Assembly (NCBI RefSeq): GCF_002483225.1
Contig: NZ_DLHL01000047.1
Span: 1 to 64,000 of the forward strand
Direction of reading: 5' to 3'
Length of the DNA stretch: 64,000 nucleotides
From: Gemmatimonas sp. UBA7669
Lineage (GTDB): Bacteria > Gemmatimonadota > Gemmatimonadetes > Gemmatimonadales > Gemmatimonadaceae
Shown: positions 61,017-64,000 of the stretch, in pieces
Position numbering within the stretch: the first letter of the stretch is position 1
Layout of the letters: each line of letters starts with the position of its first letter
Notes under the pieces: generated by a model
What the model saw: only the letters and a program-made list of their open reading frames with translations
The model's database searches: none
Told to the model about the DNA's origin: nothing
Position numbers and translations under genes: made by a program

Positions 61017-62248
61017 CGCTCCAGATGCGCCTCGTGCGGGCCTTCGGCATGTTCACCCTGCTTGGCACGGTCGTGTACAGTGCCATCACGGTCGTCCTGC
61101 TCTACAGCGTGGAGGACCAGGTCTTCGAGAAGCAGGTGCAGGAGGAAGCGGCGTGGCTTGAGGCCAATCGTCGTGCAGAGGGTCACTGGCCCGAGCCGCG
61201 CCTTCCGCACATGCAGCTCGCGACCTCGACATCGGCGCTGCCGCCCGACCTCGCCGCACCGCTGCGCGCCGAGCCGCGGCGGCATGAGTTCCGCGGCACG
61301 GATGGGCGTCACTATCACGTGCGCGCCGTCTCGCAGAACGCCGCGGGTCAACCGAATGCGTGGCTGGTGGCCGAGGTCAGCCGTCAGTTGGGCGTCAGGC
61401 CGCTACGGCGTGAACTGCTGATCAAGTGGCTGTTTGTGGTATCAGCGATTCTGCTCGGGGCCACATGGCTCGCACGGGCCGTGGCCCGTCGCATCACCAC
61501 GCCGCTGCAGCAACTCGCCGAGGCCGTGGAATCCTCAGACGCGGTCGGCACCACGGTGCTGCGTGTGCCGCTCCCTGAGCATGCCGATCGCGAGGTGCGG
61601 GTGGTCACCTCGGCACTCGAAGCGTGGAGTGCACGTGTCGTGCAGCATGTGGCACGCGAACGGGCGTTCACCCGCGATGTGAGCCACGAGCTCCGTACGC
61701 CGTTGAGTGTGCTGCGCAGCAGCGTGGAGCGCGCACGCACTGAACCTGGCGTGCCATTCGAAACACAGGCCGCGCTGGTTGTGGCAGCCCGTGCCACACA
61801 GGATTTGCAGCGCACCATCGACACCCTGCTCATGCTGGCCCGCGAGCAGGACACGCCGCGCCGCAACGATTCGGCCGTTCGTTCCGTGCTTGAGTCCGTC
61901 CTCATCGATCGGATCGAGGATTTCGAGACTCGTGGGCTCACGATCGACATCGATGTCCCCCGCAGCCTGCGCCTGCCCGTCTCGGATGACGTGCTGCAAC
62001 TCATGTTGGCCAGTCTGTTCGACAATGTGCGCGATCACGCGGCGCCAGGTGTGGTCACGGTGCGCGGCGCAGCAGGAGGGGTGGAGCTGCACAACCACCG
62101 TCGCAGCGCATCTGGCAAGGGCCATGGATTTGGCCTGCCGCTGGTGGCGCGGCTTGCCGAAGCCACGGGGCTCGCCATGAACGTGATCAGCGACGACAAC
62201 AGCTTTGCCGTGCGTATCCGGCCTGCCCAGGCAGCCGCGCTCGACTGA
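61013..62248 (+). CDS. Sensor histidine kinase with degenerate G1 box
   Basis: 411 residues from the GTG at 61013 (overlap with the regulator gene); the ATG at 61025 is an alternative. TM1 (GMFTLLGTVVYSAITVVLL), periplasmic loop (about 35-125), TM2 (LFVVSAILLGATWLARAVAR), HAMP (ITTPLQQLAEAVESSDAVG), HisKA with AFTRDVSHELRTPLSVLRSS. In the ATPase domain the N box is SLFDNVRDHAAP and the G2 part is GHGFGLPLV, but the usual DxGxG box is replaced by VELHNHRRSASGK. ATP binding may therefore be altered, although such short lids occur in other kinases. The signal is unknown, perhaps a periplasmic redox or metal cue. Confidence 0.88.
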   Translation: MTLQMRLVRAFGMFTLLGTVVYSAITVVLLYSVEDQVFEKQVQEEAAWLEANRRAEGHWPEPRLPHMQLATSTSALPPDLAAPLRAEPRRHEFRGTDGRHYHVRAVSQNAAGQPNAWLVAEVSRQLGVRPLRRELLIKWLFVVSAILLGATWLARAVARRITTPLQQLAEAVESSDAVGTTVLRVPLPEHADREVRVVTSALEAWSARVVQHVARERAFTRDVSHELRTPLSVLRSSVERARTEPGVPFETQAALVVAARATQDLQRTIDTLLMLAREQDTPRRNDSAVRSVLESVLIDRIEDFETRGLTIDIDVPRSLRLPVSDDVLQLMLASLFDNVRDHAAPGVVTVRGAAGGVELHNHRRSASGKGHGFGLPLVARLAEATGLAMNVISDDNSFAVRIRPAQAAALD

Positions 62249-62277
62249 AGAAACGCGGGCGGAGCACCGGCCTCGCG

Positions 62278-62877
62278 TCAGGACCTTGTCTTGCCTTGCG
62301 GATGCACCGTCTCCCCGCGCTCGAGCATGGCCACAAACTCCGCAATGCGTTTCGCGCGTCCGGCAGCCGTCTTGAGCTGCAGCACACGAAACGTGAGCGC
62401 AAAGCGATTCTGCGCCGACAGCGTGGCGTACATCGCGCGGGCCTTCTTCGAGGCCATGATGGCGGTCAGCAGGTCGTCTGGCGCCTCCATCGTGGTGGCA
62501 TAAGCCGCATCCCAACGCCCATCGGCCTGCGCCGCACGCACGTGCACCAGTCCATGCTCGGTCATCCGCCCCTCGCGAACCAGTCGCTCCACATTGACCC
62601 GGTTGATACGGCTCCACACCGACTTCGGGCGACGCGGACAAAAGCGCTGCACAAAGGACTCGTCATCCCATGACTTGCGGATGGCATCGATCCATCCCCA
62701 GCACAGCGCCACATCGATGGCTTCGGTCTGCGAGATCGTGGGACGTCCACTGCCCTTCTTGAACATGCGGATCCACACCTCCTCGTCGGAGGCATGGTGT
62801 GTGGACAGCCAGTCGGCAAAAGCCGCCTGATCGACGAATTCCCTGATTCGTTCGGGACGCACGACAACGGGAGGCAT
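62278..62877 (-). CDS. YdeI/OmpD-associated family protein
   Basis: 199 residues. YdeI-type blocks: FADWLSTHHASDEEVWIRMFKKGSG, TEAIDVALCWGWIDAIRKSWDDESFVQRFCPRRPKSVWSRIN, VERLVREGRMTEHG and NRFALTFRVLQLKTAAGRAKRIAEFV. Members are small, soluble, and linked to peptide/bacteriocin and acid stress tolerance in some bacteria, but mechanistic data are scarce. The ATG at 62877 gives the family start. It lies 46 bp downstream of the ankyrin gene on the same strand. Confidence 0.9.
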   Translation of the reverse strand: MPPVVVRPERIREFVDQAAFADWLSTHHASDEEVWIRMFKKGSGRPTISQTEAIDVALCWGWIDAIRKSWDDESFVQRFCPRRPKSVWSRINRVNVERLVREGRMTEHGLVHVRAAQADGRWDAAYATTMEAPDDLLTAIMASKKARAMYATLSAQNRFALTFRVLQLKTAAGRAKRIAEFVAMLERGETVHPQGKTRS

Positions 62878-62923
62878 GCGACAATCTGCATTGGGCGCAG
62901 GCCTCCCGCTTGTCCCACCTGTG

Positions 62924-64000
62924 TCAGGCGTTGCGCAATCGCGCCGCCGTCCGCTCCAGTCCGCGAAACTGCGCCTCCTCGTACGGGCTTCGTCCCGCAG
63001 CATTGCGTACGTTGGTCGCGGCCCCGGCCGCCAGCAGTTCGTTCACTACCTCGGCGGCCAGATCATCATCGTCGGGCAGACAAAACAGCGGTACCGGTTC
63101 TGGCACACGTTCCAGACGATGGTTGGCCAGTGAGGGATCGCCCTGCAACACCTCGCGCAGGCGCGCGATCAGTCCGCTGCCCGCGAGCGCGCGTACATCA
63201 CGCGTCACCCCGGCAAGTCGGGTGCTCACCGCATGGCGACCGAGGTGAAGACTCCAGCTGAACGGCGTGCCTTGAAAGCGATGCTCACGCAGGTCCACGG
63301 CAGCGCCGGCGCTGAGCAGCACCTCAATGGCCTCCAGCGCGCCACCTTCCGCCGCACGGTGCAGCGGCGTGGCGCCGGTCGCATCGCGCAGGTCAACCGC
63401 TGCGCCAAGCGCCAACAGGAGCCGTACCGCCTCGGCCTTGTTGCGACCAGCGACGCTGTGCAGCAGATGTGGATCACGCAGCAGCGCAGGCTGTGCGGCC
63501 AACATGGTACGCGCCGTCTCGAGCTGGCCGTCCATGAGCTGAGCCAACACCGCATCCCGAAGCGGCAGCGCCTCCGCGCTGGCACCATGGGCCTCGAGGA
63601 GCGCCACCATGTCGGTATGGCCCGCCAGGCGCGCCACGGTATGTACCGGCCGCCCGACGTAACTGTGCAGCGTTGTCGCGTCCGCACCGTGCGCCAGCAG
63701 CCAGGCCGCGCGCCGCACATGCCGGTTGCTGACCGCGTTCCCCAACAGATAGTTCATCGTGTGCACCCGCACCGGCCCACTGAGCACACGGCCTTCCGTG
63801 GCAAACCAGAGCGACTCCCGGCCCTGCTGCACGCAGGCCTCCCACAGCCGAGCCGTCCAGTGTGGCTCGTCGTGCACAATGGACGTGTTGTACAGCACCT
63901 GCGTGTCAAACGGGTCCGCGCCGCGCGCCAGCAGCAACTCCGCGAGGGCCTGAGCCTGTGGATGCGATGGCTTGTTGCCTTCACCCTGACCGATCACACC
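62924..64000 (-). CDS. Ankyrin-repeat protein, 5' end outside the window
   Basis: At least 357 residues, and the open frame continues past base 64000, so the N-terminus is missing. Several ankyrin repeats are visible (AELLLARGADPFDTQVLYN; ATTLHSYVGRPVHTVARLAGHTDMVALLEAHGAS; DATGATPLHRAAEGGALEAIEVLLSAGAAVDLREH; VVNELLAAGAATNVRNAAGRSPYEEAQF). These act as protein-interaction scaffolds. There is no signal or enzyme domain in the visible part. It probably shares a transcript with the YdeI gene. Confidence 0.85.
   Translation of the reverse strand, partial: GVIGQGEGNKPSHPQAQALAELLLARGADPFDTQVLYNTSIVHDEPHWTARLWEACVQQGRESLWFATEGRVLSGPVRVHTMNYLLGNAVSNRHVRRAAWLLAHGADATTLHSYVGRPVHTVARLAGHTDMVALLEAHGASAEALPLRDAVLAQLMDGQLETARTMLAAQPALLRDPHLLHSVAGRNKAEAVRLLLALGAAVDLRDATGATPLHRAAEGGALEAIEVLLSAGAAVDLREHRFQGTPFSWSLHLGRHAVSTRLAGVTRDVRALAGSGLIARLREVLQGDPSLANHRLERVPEPVPLFCLPDDDDLAAEVVNELLAAGAATNVRNAAGRSPYEEAQFRGLERTAARLRNA

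Overview
The window is a gene-dense stretch of a GC-rich bacterial chromosome (roughly two-thirds G+C by eye) with about 63 protein-coding genes. No rRNA, tRNA, CRISPR array, integrase or insertion sequence was seen. The gene mix points to Gemmatimonadota, probably a Gemmatimonas relative. It includes a giant ASP-box/VPS10 protein, secreted M20, M28 and penicillin-acylase-type hydrolases, PafA-like and PhoD phosphatases, DinB and YdeI proteins, a GMC oxidoreductase with a gluconate-dehydrogenase-type small subunit, many lipoproteins and frequent GTG starts. This assignment is an inference from gene content only.

Layout. 1-8.2 kb: sodium:solute symporter, a PYP-like PAS protein, a beta-helix/PA14 exoprotein coupled to an isoprenylcysteine-type methyltransferase, PhoD, and a lower-GC pair (lipoprotein plus small membrane protein). 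8.2-16.4 kb: YbaL-type antiporter, the DUF979/DUF969 membrane pair, a TipA-like MerR regulator, M20 hydrolase, ChaN-like lipoprotein and two uncharacterised proteins. 16.5-25.2 kb: VPS10-like protein, zinc alcohol dehydrogenase, a KdpE/KdpD-like two-component pair, and a CotH-like/DUF4956 pair. 25.4-35.4 kb: PafA-like phosphatase, a divergent YCII/ECF42-type sigma factor pair, a LytS/LytTR two-component pair, a PD40 lipoprotein, a PPP-like phosphatase, an aminotransferase and a DUF4184 protein. 35.6-44.2 kb: PilT ATPase, bestrophin, lipoprotein RidA, GMC oxidoreductase with its small subunit, DinB, sugar dehydrogenase and a histone-deacetylase-like hydrolase. 44.3-53.8 kb: M28 peptidase, a hybrid histidine kinase, and a TrHb-RsmD-penicillin acylase-pantothenate kinase operon. 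53.8-64 kb: small exported proteins and lipoproteins, a spermidine-synthase-like protein, a VOC protein, and a possible operon of double cupredoxin, DJ-1/PfpI protein, response regulator and kinase. It ends in YdeI and an ankyrin protein cut by the window edge.

The strongest structure that genes do not explain is a family of modular intergenic repeats built on the octamer CCTTACGC (reverse GCGTAAGG). I counted 19 exact copies, all in five intergenic clusters that abut gene starts or stops with a shared oriented edge. Other points of interest are a PYP-like protein lacking the chromophore cysteine, a histidine kinase whose N-terminus is a 24-bp repeat with six in-frame ATGs, a PilT with a degenerate duplicate N-terminal domain, a lipoprotein form of RidA, and a DUF4956/CotH-like pair without the polyphosphate polymerase often found with it. 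Many neighbouring genes overlap by 4 bp (ATGA or GTGA), and three convergent pairs overlap tail to tail.
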